Assembly (NCBI GenBank): GCA_947630175.1
Contig: CANRGJ010000002.1
Location: 237,369 to 301,368 of the forward strand
DNA length: 64,000 nucleotides
DNA from: an uncultured Ruminiclostridium sp.
GTDB lineage: Bacteria > Bacillota > Clostridia > Oscillospirales > Ruminococcaceae
Reading direction: 5' to 3'
Part shown: positions 1-8,832 of the stretch, in pieces
How the letters are laid out: every line of letters starts with the position of its first letter
Position numbering within the stretch: the first letter of the stretch is position 1
Translations under genes and position numbers: made by a program
Notes under the pieces: generated by a model
What the model saw: the letters and a program-made list of their open reading frames with translations, nothing else
Databases searched by the model: none
Told to the model about the DNA's origin: nothing

Positions 1-379
1 CAAGAATCTCCGCAACGGTGCCGTCAAATTCGCTTGTTATCTCGTTCATCAGCTTCATGCTCTCAACTATGCACACGACGCTGCCTTTGCTCACCTTGTC
101 CCCTACGGAAACGAAGGGCGGCTTTCCGGGAGCAGCGGCGGCGTAAAACGTGCCTATCAGCGGAGCCTTCACAAATTTTCCGCCCGAAGCAGCGGCGGGT
201 ACGGCGGCGGGCTGAACGGGCTGCGCGGCAGGCTGTACCTGCACGGCGGGAGTGACGGCGCTGCGCTTGGTCAGCTTAACCCTGAACTCGTCCGTTTCCA
301 CCTCTATCTCGTCCATAGCGGCTTTGTTCACCTGCTGTGAAAGGGCGTCAACTATCTCCAGCAATTCTTTTTTATCCAT
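1..379 (-). CDS. accB: Biotin carboxyl carrier protein of acetyl-CoA carboxylase (3' end cut by window)
   Basis: Carries the biotin that shuttles CO2 from biotin carboxylase to carboxyltransferase in malonyl-CoA synthesis. Reading leftward from ATG at 379, it opens MDKKELLEIVDAL, passes through an Ala/Pro/Gln-rich linker typical of BCCP, and reaches the biotinyl-lysine motif ESMKLMNE near the left edge; the last part of the lipoyl-like fold lies outside the window. It follows fabF by 35 bases in the same direction, as in Firmicute fab/acc clusters, so fabZ and the accC/D/A genes may follow to the left (inference). Identity is secure because of the motif and the context; only the C-terminus is missing. 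Confidence 0.93.
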   Translation of the reverse strand, partial: MDKKELLEIVDALSQQVNKAAMDEIEVETDEFRVKLTKRSAVTPAVQVQPAAQPVQPAAVPAAASGGKFVKAPLIGTFYAAAAPGKPPFVSVGDKVSKGSVVCIVESMKLMNEITSEFDGTVAEIL

Positions 380-414
380 TTTATGCAATTCCTTTCCTTA
401 TGGGAAGTTTTATT

Positions 415-1647
415 TTACTCAACGGGCAAAAAGCACAGGCTCACGTTGTGTCCGCCAAAGCCCAGAGAGTTGCTCACTGCGCCTGTTATCTTCATCTTGC
501 GGTTCTCTCCCTTGCAGTTATCAAGGTCACATTCGGGGTCGTCCACCTGAAGTCCAGCCGTGGCGTGAACAAGGTCGTTCTTCATTTGCAGGCAGACAGC
601 TATCGTTTCAACGCCGCCTGCCGCGCCCAAAAGGTGACCTGTAAGGGACTTGGTGCTGTTCATCACCATTTTATAGGCGTGGTCGCCGAAGGCTTTTTTC
701 ACTGCCGCTGTTTCGGTGCGGTCGTTTATGGGGGTCGAAGTGCCGTGGGCGTTGACGTAATTTATCTGTTCAAAGGGAACGCCCGCCTCCTCAACGGCAA
801 ATTTCATCGCCATAGCTCCGCCCTCGCCCTCTGGGTCGGGGGAGGTCTCGTGATAAGCGTCGCAGGTAGCGCCGTAGCCCGCAATTTCAGCGTATATCTT
901 TGCGCCTCTGGCTTTTGCGTGTTCGTATTCCTCGATGACAACTATGCCTGCGCCGTCGCCGAGAACAAAGCCGCTTCTCTCCTTGTCAAAGGGAATGGAG
1001 GCTCTGTTCACGTCGGTACTTCTGGTTATAGCGTGCATATTGTTGAAGCCTGCGAAGGCAAAGCCGATCCTGCAAGCCTCTGCGCCGCCCGCAAGCATTA
1101 CTTCGGCGTTGCCGCATTTTATCGCTCTGAAGGCTTCCCCTATTGCGTGAGCGCCGCTGGAGCAGGCTGAAACGGGACAGTAGTTTACGCCCTTAAAGCC
1201 TGTTTTTATGGCTATCGTGCCTGCCGCCATATTCCCTATCATCATAGGAATGGTAAAAACGCTGACACGCTGATTGCCCTTGTTGTGATAAGCTAAGACC
1301 TGTTCCTCGGTGGTGTGCATTCCGCCTATTCCGCTTCCCACGATAACGCCCTTTCTGTACGGGTCGATATCGGAAAAGTCCGTCCCTGCGTCCTCAAGCG
1401 CTTTCATAGCGGCGTAAAGGGCAAACTGGGACATAAGATCTATTCTCCGCTTTTCTTTTTTGTCGATGTATTGGTCGGGGTCGAAGTTTTTCACGTCAGC
1501 AAAGACGTTAAGCTCCTCGCTTTGTCCCTCGAACCAATGACCGAGGGTAAAGCCGTTTTTTCCCGCAACGATATTGCTCCAGAATTCGTCTACGGTGTTT
1601 CCTATGGGGCTGAGCACGCCCAAGCCCGTTATGACTGCCCTTCTCAT
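415..1647 (-). CDS. fabF: 3-oxoacyl-ACP synthase II (KAS II)
   Basis: Condenses malonyl-ACP with acyl-ACP in the elongation cycle. The 410-residue product has normal length. The nucleophile is the Cys in CPVSACSSGAHA (about residue 162), and the two catalytic His lie in NAHGTSTPIND (about 303) and SLTGHLLGAAGG (about 339). The thiolase fold covers the whole chain. It starts at ATG 1647 behind an AAGGAAA-type ribosome site, 30 bases after fabG, inside the leftward fabH-fabK-fabG-fabF-accB operon. Nothing unusual was seen in it. Confidence 0.96.
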   Translation of the reverse strand: MRRAVITGLGVLSPIGNTVDEFWSNIVAGKNGFTLGHWFEGQSEELNVFADVKNFDPDQYIDKKEKRRIDLMSQFALYAAMKALEDAGTDFSDIDPYRKGVIVGSGIGGMHTTEEQVLAYHNKGNQRVSVFTIPMMIGNMAAGTIAIKTGFKGVNYCPVSACSSGAHAIGEAFRAIKCGNAEVMLAGGAEACRIGFAFAGFNNMHAITRSTDVNRASIPFDKERSGFVLGDGAGIVVIEEYEHAKARGAKIYAEIAGYGATCDAYHETSPDPEGEGGAMAMKFAVEEAGVPFEQINYVNAHGTSTPINDRTETAAVKKAFGDHAYKMVMNSTKSLTGHLLGAAGGVETIAVCLQMKNDLVHATAGLQVDDPECDLDNCKGENRKMKITGAVSNSLGFGGHNVSLCFLPVE

Positions 1648-1677
1648 TTTTATCCGTTTCCTTTCTTTCTTCTCTTT

Positions 1678-2412
1678 TTACATTGAAAGTCCGCCGCTTA
1701 TCTCGATCACCTGACCTGTGACGTAGGAGGAATCGGGTCCCGCAAGGAACGAAACTACGCCCGCTATCTCCTCAACCTCGCCGTAACGGCGCATTGCTAT
1801 CAGGTCTAATATCGCCTTTTTCTGCTGGTCTGTAAGCTGGTCGGTCATAGGCGTCTTGATAAAGCCGGGGGCTATCGCATTTACGTTTATCCCTCTGCTG
1901 CCCAGCTCCTTGGAGGCGGATTTTGTCATTCCGATTATCGCCGCCTTGGAGGCGCTGTAATTGAACTGCCCCGCATTGCCGTGAACGCCCGCCACGGAGG
2001 ACATATTGATTATCCTGCCGCTTCTTTGCTTCATCATTATGGGAGCGACATTTTTCATCATATTGAAAACGCTCTTCTGATTTACGGCGATGACAAGGTC
2101 GTAGTTTTCCTCGCTCATTCTGGCAAGAAGTCCGTCGCGGGTGATACCTGCGTTGTTCACAAGCACGTCGATAGTGCCGAAGTCTTCCTTTATCTTCTTC
2201 ACCGTTTCCTCAACCTGTGCGGAGTCGGAAACGTCGGCGATGTAAACTTCACATTTTACGCCGAGAGCCTTTATCTTTTCAACGATGTCGTTGTTCTCAA
2301 AGCTCTTTTCGCTGATGTCGTTCAGCGCGATGTCAAAGCCGTCCTTTGCCAGTCTTTGCGCTATCGCTGCGCCTATGCCCCGTGCGGAGCCTGTTATAAC
2401 AGCAGTTGCCAT
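1678..2412 (-). CDS. fabG: 3-oxoacyl-ACP reductase
   Basis: NADPH-dependent reduction of 3-ketoacyl-ACP. This 244-residue short-chain dehydrogenase has the N-terminal dinucleotide-binding GSARGIGAAIA, NNAG near residue 90, and the Ser-Tyr-Lys triad in SSVAG and YSASKAA (about residues 138, 151, 155). The C-terminus (SYVTGQVIEISGGLSM) is typical of FabG. It sits 14 bases downstream of fabK and 30 upstream of fabF, so translation and transcription are probably coupled. Context separates it from the many other SDR enzymes. Confidence 0.95.
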   Translation of the reverse strand: MATAVITGSARGIGAAIAQRLAKDGFDIALNDISEKSFENNDIVEKIKALGVKCEVYIADVSDSAQVEETVKKIKEDFGTIDVLVNNAGITRDGLLARMSEENYDLVIAVNQKSVFNMMKNVAPIMMKQRSGRIINMSSVAGVHGNAGQFNYSASKAAIIGMTKSASKELGSRGINVNAIAPGFIKTPMTDQLTDQQKKAILDLIAMRRYGEVEEIAGVVSFLAGPDSSYVTGQVIEISGGLSM

Positions 2413-2426
2413 ATTTTCTTCCTTTC

Positions 2427-3353
2427 TTATTTGCCTAAAAGCTTTTCAGCCTGTGCGAACATTTCCTCGATTATCTCCTTAGCGGGCTTTACTTCGTTTA
2501 CCATTCCCGCAATTGCTCCGCAAAGGAAAGAGCCTTCCTCAAGATTGCCGTCCTTTACCGCTTTTCTTAATGAGCCTACGGTTATCTCCTCAAACTGCTC
2601 GGGAGTTATTGAGCCGTCACGCTCCCCATTTGCCAGTTTTCTTGAAAATTTTGTCTTGACGCTGCGGCAGGGGTGACCTGTGTAGCGCCCTGTCACAATG
2701 CTGTCGGTGTCCTTTGCGTTTATTACAAGCTCTTTATACGTTGGGTGTATCTGACATTCCTCACTGGCAAGAAACCTTGTTCCCACCTGAACGCCCTCTG
2801 CTCCCAGCATAAACGATGCGGCTATCCCTCTGCCGTCTGCTATACCGCCTGCGGCAAGAACGGGTATCTCTACTGCGTCAACTACCTGCGGTACAAGGCA
2901 CATCGTGGTGTTTTCACCGATATGACCACCGCTTTCCGTTCCCTCGGCGATAACGGCGTCTGCTCCTGCTCTTTCCATACGCTTGGCAAGGGCTACGCCG
3001 GGAACGACGGGAACTACCTTTACTCCTGCCGATTTCCACATTTCCATATATTTCCCGGGATTTCCCGCGCCTGTGGTGACTACCTTCAGCTTTTCGTCAG
3101 CGCAGAGCTGTGCTACGTCGTCGGCGGTGGGGGACATCAGCATTACGTTTACGCCGAAAACGCCGTCGGTAAGGCTTCTCGCCAGCTTTATCTGCTCCTC
3201 AACGTATTCGGCGGGAGCGTTTCCTGCAGCGATAAGTCCCACGCCGCCCGCCTCGGCTACCGCCGCCGCAAGGCGTCCCTCGGACACCCACGCCATTCCC
3301 CCTTGGAAAATGGGGTATTTTATTCCCAGAAGCTCGGTAATTCTTGTTTTCAT
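2427..3353 (-). CDS. fabK: Enoyl-ACP reductase II, FMN-dependent
   Basis: Reduces trans-2-enoyl-ACP in the last step of the elongation cycle, using FMN; FabK replaces FabI in many Clostridia and streptococci. The 308-residue TIM barrel starts TELLGIKYPIFQGGMAW and carries the FMN-site segments AEGTESGGHIGE and VLAAGGIADGRGIAA. Alone the family could be confused with nitronate monooxygenase (2-nitropropane dioxygenase-like), but its place between fabH and fabG argues for FabK. The start at 3353 has a GAAGGAAAG ribosome site. No fabI is seen in the window. Confidence 0.92.
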   Translation of the reverse strand: MKTRITELLGIKYPIFQGGMAWVSEGRLAAAVAEAGGVGLIAAGNAPAEYVEEQIKLARSLTDGVFGVNVMLMSPTADDVAQLCADEKLKVVTTGAGNPGKYMEMWKSAGVKVVPVVPGVALAKRMERAGADAVIAEGTESGGHIGENTTMCLVPQVVDAVEIPVLAAGGIADGRGIAASFMLGAEGVQVGTRFLASEECQIHPTYKELVINAKDTDSIVTGRYTGHPCRSVKTKFSRKLANGERDGSITPEQFEEITVGSLRKAVKDGNLEEGSFLCGAIAGMVNEVKPAKEIIEEMFAQAEKLLGK

Positions 3354-3376
3354 AGGTCTTTCCTTCCTTTTATTTC

Positions 3377-4381
3377 TTAAAGCTCCATATATACTGAGCC
3401 GTAAGTAAGTCCTGCGCCAAAGCCCACAAGAACGGTCTTCATTCCCTCTTTCAGCTTGCCTGCTCTGTTAAGCTCGTCCAGTATGGTGGGAATGCAGGCG
3501 CTTGAGGTGTTGCCGTGGTCGGCAAGGTTACAGCAGACGCGGCTTTCGTCCACGTCCATATTTTTCATAGCGGAGGAGATTATGCGCTGATTTGCCTGAT
3601 GAGGGATAACGAGGTCGATATCCCTGCTGTTAACTCCCGCCTTGGCTATCACCTTGGCGAAGCTGTCGGTCATAGCGTCCACCGCAAAGCGGTATACCGC
3701 CTTGCCGTCCATTTTCAGGTACTTGTTCTTTTCGGGGGTGTCAAGTATGTGTTTTATGCTTTTATCGTAGTCCTTAAATCCCTCAAGGGGCATATTACTT
3801 TCGTAATTTACGCGGCAGTAAAGCGCCTCAAGCGGGTCGCCCTTTGCGCCGAGGCAGCTGTAAAAGGGCTTGTCTGCGGCTTCTACGATAACTGCTCCAG
3901 CTCCGTCGCCGAACAAAAAACAGCTCGTGCGGTCGGTGAAGTCCTGCTGACGTGTCAAAAATTCGCTTGAAACGATAAGTATTTTTTTGCAGTCGCCTGT
4001 CCAGAGATAGCGCCTTGCCATATCCACGGCGGAAATAAAACCTGTGCAAGCGGTGTTTATGTCAATGCAGGCGGCGTTGGCGGCGCCGATGTAATGCTGT
4101 ACAAGGCAGGAATCAGAGGGGTAGAAAAAGTCGGGGGTGCAGGTGGTGAGAATTATCAGGTCTATCTCCAGCGGGTCCGTTCCCGAATTTTCCAAAGCGT
4201 TTTTTGCCGCTTCCACCGCCATTTCGTAATTCATCATATCGGTGGAATAACGGCGCTGTTTTATGCCCGTTCTCGTGTATATCCATTCGTCGGAAGTGTC
4301 AAGAAACGTTGCAAAATCATCATTGGTGACCACCTTGGAGGGGACGCACCGTCCCGTGCCGATTATTTTTATCCCGTTCAT
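3377..4381 (-). CDS. fabH: 3-oxoacyl-ACP synthase III (KAS III)
   Basis: Starts fatty-acid synthesis by condensing acetyl-CoA or a branched-chain acyl-CoA with malonyl-ACP. The 334-residue product has the Cys nucleophile in NTACTGF (residue 112), the His in PHQANQRI and the Asn in DHGNTSSA, i.e. the complete Cys-His-Asn triad. It is the first gene of the leftward operon. The 23-base gap to fabK holds no acpP gene, unlike many clostridial clusters. The start codon at 4381 lies about 110 bases inside the transcript expected from the promoter at 4492-4521. Confidence 0.95.
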   Translation of the reverse strand: MNGIKIIGTGRCVPSKVVTNDDFATFLDTSDEWIYTRTGIKQRRYSTDMMNYEMAVEAAKNALENSGTDPLEIDLIILTTCTPDFFYPSDSCLVQHYIGAANAACIDINTACTGFISAVDMARRYLWTGDCKKILIVSSEFLTRQQDFTDRTSCFLFGDGAGAVIVEAADKPFYSCLGAKGDPLEALYCRVNYESNMPLEGFKDYDKSIKHILDTPEKNKYLKMDGKAVYRFAVDAMTDSFAKVIAKAGVNSRDIDLVIPHQANQRIISSAMKNMDVDESRVCCNLADHGNTSSACIPTILDELNRAGKLKEGMKTVLVGFGAGLTYGSVYMEL

Positions 4382-4491
4382 AATATTCCCTTTCCCTATC
4401 GCTGAACTTCACTTGATTTTATTGATGAAATGGTATATAATAGACTTTAAGCTAAACATATCCCTTTTTTTAACAAAAGTATCATCACTCT

Positions 4492-4521
4492 ATTTTACCT
4501 CAAAATATGCCGTTTTGTCAA
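4492..4521 (-). promoter_or_regulatory. Promoter of the fabH operon
   Basis: On the minus strand TTGACA and TAAAAT are separated by 18 bases, a good sigma-A promoter. It predicts a leader of about 105 bases before fabH. The leader contains further AT-rich -10-like stretches (TATTAT/TATATA near 4430), so a second start is possible. No recognisable FapR or FabT site was seen. Confidence 0.65.
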
Positions 4522-4616
4522 CCATATTTTTCCCTTGAGAGTAAAAAAGAGAAAAAAATTTTTCGTGAAAGGGAGAAATGACTGTTTACGCCTTTTTACG
4601 ACAGCAGGAGGTTTTT

Positions 4617-5525
4617 ATGAAAACAGCTTTTTTATTTTCGGGGCAGGGCTCCCAATATCCTAAGATGGGAAAGGAGCTTTTTGAACTCGTTCCCGAAAGG
4701 GGAAAGGAAATTTTGCAGACGGCGGAAAAGATACTTGGTTACGACATATGGAAGATAATGCAGGAGGGCACGGCGGAAGAACTGGCTGAAACAAGAGTTT
4801 CGCAGCCCGCTATATTCACCGTTTCCCTGCTGGCTTTGGAAGCCGCAAAGGCGAAAGGCATTGAGTTTGAGGGAGTTGCGGGACATTCTCTCGGAGAATA
4901 CGCCGCTATGACGGCGGCGGGAATGCTGACCTTGGAAGAGGGCTACACCGCAATAAAATATAGAGCAGAGGCTATGGACAAGGCGGCTAAGGCTAATCCC
5001 GGCGCTATGGCGGCAGTTATCGGACTTCCTGCTGAAAAGATCGTGCAGTTTTGCGAAAAGGTGAGAAACGAGGGGGAATACGTTGATGCGGTGAACTTCA
5101 ACTCCCCTGTTCAGACGGTCATTGCGGGAACGAAAGAGGGCGTCGCAAAGGCGGGTGAGCAGCTGAAAGCGGAGGGGGCAAGGAGAGTTATGCCCTTGGC
5201 GGTGTCGGCGGCGTTCCACTCGGAATTTATGAAAGGAGCAGCTGAGGAATTTCAGGCGGCGGTAAAGGATATTGATTTCAAAGCGCCTAAAGTTAAATTT
5301 TATTCAAACGTTCTGGGTTCGGAGCTTACAGATTTTTCGGATATGCCCGCGCTTATGGCAAGGCATATCTGCTCTCCTGTAAAATTCACGGACGAGCTGA
5401 ACGCTATGAAAAACGACGGATTTGACAACTTCCTGGAGCTTGGTCCCGGCAAGGTGCTGACGGGACTGGTGGGAAAGACGCTGGAGGGCGTTACCGCCGC
5501 AAGCTCGGAAAGTCTTTACGCATAA
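4617..5525 (+). CDS. fabD: Malonyl-CoA:ACP transacylase
   Basis: Loads malonyl groups onto ACP. The 302-residue product has the GQGSQYPKMG oxyanion-loop motif at the N-terminus, the nucleophile Ser91 in GHSLGEYA, and the catalytic His in SAAFHSEFM (about 200). The ATG at 4617 is chosen because CAGGAGG lies just upstream at 4605-4611; an upstream in-frame ATG at 4578 would add 13 poorly conserved residues. It is divergent from the fabH operon, with a shared AT-rich intergenic region, and is followed by aroE after 15 bases. Confidence 0.95.
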   Translation: MKTAFLFSGQGSQYPKMGKELFELVPERGKEILQTAEKILGYDIWKIMQEGTAEELAETRVSQPAIFTVSLLALEAAKAKGIEFEGVAGHSLGEYAAMTAAGMLTLEEGYTAIKYRAEAMDKAAKANPGAMAAVIGLPAEKIVQFCEKVRNEGEYVDAVNFNSPVQTVIAGTKEGVAKAGEQLKAEGARRVMPLAVSAAFHSEFMKGAAEEFQAAVKDIDFKAPKVKFYSNVLGSELTDFSDMPALMARHICSPVKFTDELNAMKNDGFDNFLELGPGKVLTGLVGKTLEGVTAASSESLYA

Positions 5526-5540
5526 GGAGAAGATAACGCT

Positions 5541-6365
5541 ATGAAAAATTACGCTCTTATCGGCTTTCCTCTGGGACATTCGCTGTCGCCGCAGATACAC
5601 GGCAGGCTGTTTTCTCTGGCGGGAACGCAGGCGGATTACAAGCTGACAGAAATTCCTCCCGAAGAACTGCAAAGCCGCTTTGAGGAACTGAAAAAATTAG
5701 ACGGATTCAACGTCACTATTCCTCACAAGATAAACATAATCAAAATGTGCGATGAGCTTTCGGAGGGCGCGGCACGCTACGGCTCGGTGAACTGCATAAA
5801 GAACAGCGGCGGGAAAACCGTTGGCTATAACACCGACGTGCTGGGCTTTGTGAAGTCGGTGGAGCAGATGGGGGCGTCGCTGTCCTCAAGGGTCTGCCTG
5901 CTTGGCTGCGGCGGAGTCGGCAGAATGATGGCGGTGGAGGCGGCTTATCAGGGCGCTGAGCTTGATATTGCGGTGCGCGACGCAGATATTCCCGTTGCGG
6001 AGGGGATAAAGGCGGATATTGAAAAAATTCTCCCCCAAAGGAAAGTAAGGGTCTTACGGCTGGCGGAGATGAACGGCGGGTACGATTTAGTGGTGAACGC
6101 TACGCCTGTGGGAATGTATCCCAATACGGACAATTCCCCATTGGAAAAAAGTCAGCTGGGGGACGTGAGGTTTTTGTTCGACGCTATCTACAATCCCACG
6201 GAAACTAAGCTGGCGAAGTATGCGAGGGAGCTTGGGATAAAGGCGTGTACGGGAATGTCTATGCTGGTACTGCAAGCAGTTGCGGCGCAGGAGATATGGA
6301 ACGGCTCGGAATTTGACGTGAAAGAAATTGAAAAGCTTATCGCCGATATGGAGGCGCTTGTATGA
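5541..6365 (+). CDS. aroE: Shikimate 5-dehydrogenase
   Basis: Reduces 3-dehydroshikimate to shikimate with NADPH in aromatic amino-acid synthesis. The 274-residue product has the substrate motif GHSLSPQIHG at the N-terminus, the catalytic Lys in VTIPHK, Asp in NTDVLG, and the Rossmann motif GCGGVG (about residue 118). It starts at ATG 5541 with an AAGGAG site, 15 bases after fabD, and overlaps aroK by four bases (ATGA). Linkage of fabD to shikimate genes suggests one transcript. Confidence 0.95.
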   Translation: MKNYALIGFPLGHSLSPQIHGRLFSLAGTQADYKLTEIPPEELQSRFEELKKLDGFNVTIPHKINIIKMCDELSEGAARYGSVNCIKNSGGKTVGYNTDVLGFVKSVEQMGASLSSRVCLLGCGGVGRMMAVEAAYQGAELDIAVRDADIPVAEGIKADIEKILPQRKVRVLRLAEMNGGYDLVVNATPVGMYPNTDNSPLEKSQLGDVRFLFDAIYNPTETKLAKYARELGIKACTGMSMLVLQAVAAQEIWNGSEFDVKEIEKLIADMEALV

Positions 6366-6862
6366 AAAGCGTTTATCTGTGCGGATTTATGGGCTGCGGG
6401 AAAAGCCATGTGGGTAGAAAGCTGGCGGCAAGGCTGAATATGGAATTTGCCGATCTGGACGCTTACATTGTGGAGCGTGAGGGACGTTCCATTCCGCAAA
6501 TATTTGCGGAGGACGGAGAAGCGCATTTTCGCGAGCTTGAGGCAAAGTACATAGGCGAGCTTAACGGCGGGTGCGTGGTGGCGACAGGCGGCGGTGCGCT
6601 GATAAACGAAAATACCGCCGCTTTCGCAAACGAAAACGGGATAACTGTGTTTCTGGACGCACCCTTTGAGGTGTGCTATGAGAGGATAAAGGGAGATACA
6701 AACAGACCGCTGGTGGTGAATAACACGAAGGAGCAGCTTTTGGAATTATTTAACAGGCGCAGGGTGATTTACAGGAAAAACTCAGCGGTTTGTGTGGAGA
6801 TAGGGAGCTGTTCGGGGGAGACTATTGAGATGATATTGGATAAGATAGGAACGAGTGCGTAA
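6362..6862 (+). CDS. aroK: Shikimate kinase
   Basis: Phosphorylates shikimate with ATP. This compact 166-residue P-loop kinase has Walker A in GFMGCGKSHVG (about residues 7-17), the shikimate-binding DLD (about 32) and GGGA (about 78), and the lid Arg in NRPL. Its ATG overlaps the aroE stop (ATGA), indicating translational coupling. Length and motifs match AroK/AroL; nothing is missing. Confidence 0.94.
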   Translation: MKSVYLCGFMGCGKSHVGRKLAARLNMEFADLDAYIVEREGRSIPQIFAEDGEAHFRELEAKYIGELNGGCVVATGGGALINENTAAFANENGITVFLDAPFEVCYERIKGDTNRPLVVNNTKEQLLELFNRRRVIYRKNSAVCVEIGSCSGETIEMILDKIGTSA

Positions 6863-6904
6863 GGATAGAATATGAAACGGGTGCGGTAAAGGGAAGATGT
6901 GCTT

Positions 6905-7070
6905 GTCGGGGGCGGCGAAGCCGCGCTTGCCCGCGAAGCGGGCAAGCGTCAAGCCTGCGCAGCAGGCTTGACCGACGCCTTCGGCGTCGGCGGCTTCGCC
7001 GCGGCACAACACCGTATAAGGAGCAGTTCTTCCCTCCCGCACCGAGAGCCTGTTCCACGAAAGGGGCAGG
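6905..7070 (+). repeat. GC-rich cloverleaf-like intergenic repeat, copy 1
   Basis: Five adjacent perfect hairpins with three-base loops occur from about 6912 to 7002. In order they are GCGGC-GAA-GCCGC, GCTTGCCCGC-GAA-GCGGGCAAGC, GTCAAGCCTGC-GCA-GCAGGCTTGAC, CGACGCC-TTC-GGCGTCG and GCGGC-TTC-GCCGC. The first and last are reverse complements of each other, so the block could also fold as a four-way cloverleaf. A tail with AGGAGCAG (7019-7026) and ACGAAAGGGGCAGG (7057-7070) follows. The same tail words and a similar fold recur at 49906-50071, marking a dispersed repeat family. An open frame runs through it, but its composition suggests it is not coding. Confidence 0.75.
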
Positions 7071-7102
7071 CGGGAAAAATCAAATGCTTTGAGGTACCGA
7101 AA

Positions 7103-8293
7103 ATGCTGATTTACAACGCAAAAATTTACACTATGTCCGATATGGGCGTTATAGAAAACGGATTTATTGAGACCGAGGGGAGCAAAATAAAGCGTGTGGG
7201 AAAGATGACGGAGCTTGACGTTCCGCCCACGAGAGAGGATTTCAACGCTTTCGGCTGCAACGTGTACCCGGGCTTTATCGACTGTCACTCACATATGGGA
7301 ATGTGGGAGGACGGACTTGGCTTTGAGGGGGCAGACGGCAACGAGATAACCGACCCCACTACTCCACAGCTTAAAGCTATCGACGGGGTAAATCCAAACG
7401 ACTACTGCTTTCTCGAGGGGGCAAGGGCGGGAGTTACCACCGTGCTGACGGGAATGGGCAGCGCAAATCCCGTGGGGGGAGAGTTTCTGGCGATGAAGAC
7501 CTACGGCAGCAGCCGCATTGATAAGCGTGTGATCTGCTCTCCTGCGGCGATAAAATTTGCCTTGGGGGAAAATCCCAAAAAGTGCTACAACGACCGCGAC
7601 GAAGCTCCCACCACAAGGACCGCCACCGCCGCCTTGATACGGGAACAGCTTTACAAGACAAAGCGGTATATGGAGGATATTGAAAATTACGAGGCGAGCC
7701 TTGGCAGCGACAACGAAGGCTCAATGCCCGATTACGACATAAAGTGTGAGGCGCTGATACCTCTGATGAGCAAGAAGATGAAGGCGCATTTCCACTGTCA
7801 CAGGGCGGACGATATTTTCACCGCCGTAAGGATAGCAAGGGAATTTGACCTTGACATCGTGCTGATACACGCTACCGAGGGCTGGCTGATAGCGGACGAG
7901 CTTAAAGAGGACGGTTTCCCCTGCGTGGTGGGACCGATAATCTGCGACCGCTGTAAGCCTGAGCTTAGCAGGCAGACCATCGAAAACGCCGCAAGGCTGA
8001 ACAAGGCGGGGGTAAAAATAGCTATCTGCTCCGACCACCCCGAAAATCCCATACAGTATCTTCCCCTTGAAGCGGGAGTATGCATAAAGGGCGGGCTGGA
8101 CAAGGACGCCGCCCTCGCCGCAATAACCATAAATCCCGCCCAGATAGCGGGGATAGATGACAGAGTGGGGAGCATTGAGGCGGGAAAGGACGCGGATATC
8201 GCCGTTCTTGACGGAGAATTTTACGACGTGCTTACAGTAGCGAAGCTTGTGCTTGTGGACGGCAGAGCCGTTCCGCAGAAAGGAGAGCTGTAA
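7103..8293 (+). CDS. Amidohydrolase (imidazolonepropionase/dihydroorotase superfamily)
   Basis: A 396-residue metal-dependent hydrolase; the substrate is not clear. It has the N-terminal beta-sandwich part (LIYNAKIYTM), the metal-binding GFIDCHSHMGMW, a His in AHFHCHRADD (a further metal or substrate site), the Asp of ICSDHPENP, and the usual C-terminal IEAGKDADIAVL with a closing VLVDGRAV strand. The ATG at 7103 is preceded by GAGG at 7091-7094; an earlier GTG/ATG frame would run into the GC-rich repeat and adds residues unlike the family. Its stop overlaps the next gene by one base. Relatives are often annotated as amidohydrolase of unknown substrate. Confidence 0.85.
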   Translation: MLIYNAKIYTMSDMGVIENGFIETEGSKIKRVGKMTELDVPPTREDFNAFGCNVYPGFIDCHSHMGMWEDGLGFEGADGNEITDPTTPQLKAIDGVNPNDYCFLEGARAGVTTVLTGMGSANPVGGEFLAMKTYGSSRIDKRVICSPAAIKFALGENPKKCYNDRDEAPTTRTATAALIREQLYKTKRYMEDIENYEASLGSDNEGSMPDYDIKCEALIPLMSKKMKAHFHCHRADDIFTAVRIAREFDLDIVLIHATEGWLIADELKEDGFPCVVGPIICDRCKPELSRQTIENAARLNKAGVKIAICSDHPENPIQYLPLEAGVCIKGGLDKDAALAAITINPAQIAGIDDRVGSIEAGKDADIAVLDGEFYDVLTVAKLVLVDGRAVPQKGEL

Positions 8294-8832
8294 TGAAAAG
8301 AGCCATAAAGGTACCCGTGACCTACGAAAGCAATTTTTCTCCAGAAGAGCTTGAAGAGAAAATGCTGGAGGAAAACCGTGAAGTATCAACGTCCTCAAAT
8401 CTAAAGGGGAGAGAGATATTTTTGTGGAGCATTGAGGGGGACAGGGTCCAGCTTAAATTCTACCACAGCTATCACAGTGATATGTGCGACACTATGTTTG
8501 ACGGCACGCTCAACAAGGGACTTCAGGGAAGTCAGCTTGACGGCTTTATCAAAAAGCCTGCGGGGATATGGGGCGTTTTTTGGACCATACTGGCAGTCGC
8601 TCTGCTGATAGGGGCGGGGATAGTATTGGCGGCGCTGATGTCCGCCGAGATACAGGCGGGGCTTATCCTGTTAGCGCCGCTGGTATTGGCTGTCGCCGCA
8701 TTTATCGGAGCAAGTATGCTGCGCTTTGACAAAAAAAGGCTGGCGCAGATAAACGACTATATGCGGGAATTTACCGCATCGCAAAGCACAGACGTTCTGG
8801 GAGAGGAGCTTGCCGAAGATGAAAGAGATTGA
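8293..8832 (+). CDS. Hypothetical membrane protein
   Basis: A 179-residue product of unknown function. The N-terminal 90 residues look soluble and mixed alpha/beta, with charged surface and the segment FYHSYHSDMCDTMFDGTL. Two hydrophobic segments follow at about residues 96-115 and 120-138, and a short charged cytoplasmic tail ends the chain. Its ATG overlaps the amidohydrolase stop (TAATG), and its tail overlaps the start of the fumarase gene, so all three are probably one transcript. No family was recognised. Confidence 0.7.
   Translation: MKRAIKVPVTYESNFSPEELEEKMLEENREVSTSSNLKGREIFLWSIEGDRVQLKFYHSYHSDMCDTMFDGTLNKGLQGSQLDGFIKKPAGIWGVFWTILAVALLIGAGIVLAALMSAEIQAGLILLAPLVLAVAAFIGASMLRFDKKRLAQINDYMREFTASQSTDVLGEELAEDERD

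Noticed and set aside
337..1170. Long open frame opposite fabF
   Set aside because: It is the complementary strand of a well-conserved gene with a complete active site; the translated peptide has no family character and no ribosome site.
6899..7102. N-terminal extension of the amidohydrolase through the GC-rich repeat
   Set aside because: The extra residues come from the hairpin repeat and the conserved start of the family is at 7103, behind a ribosome site.
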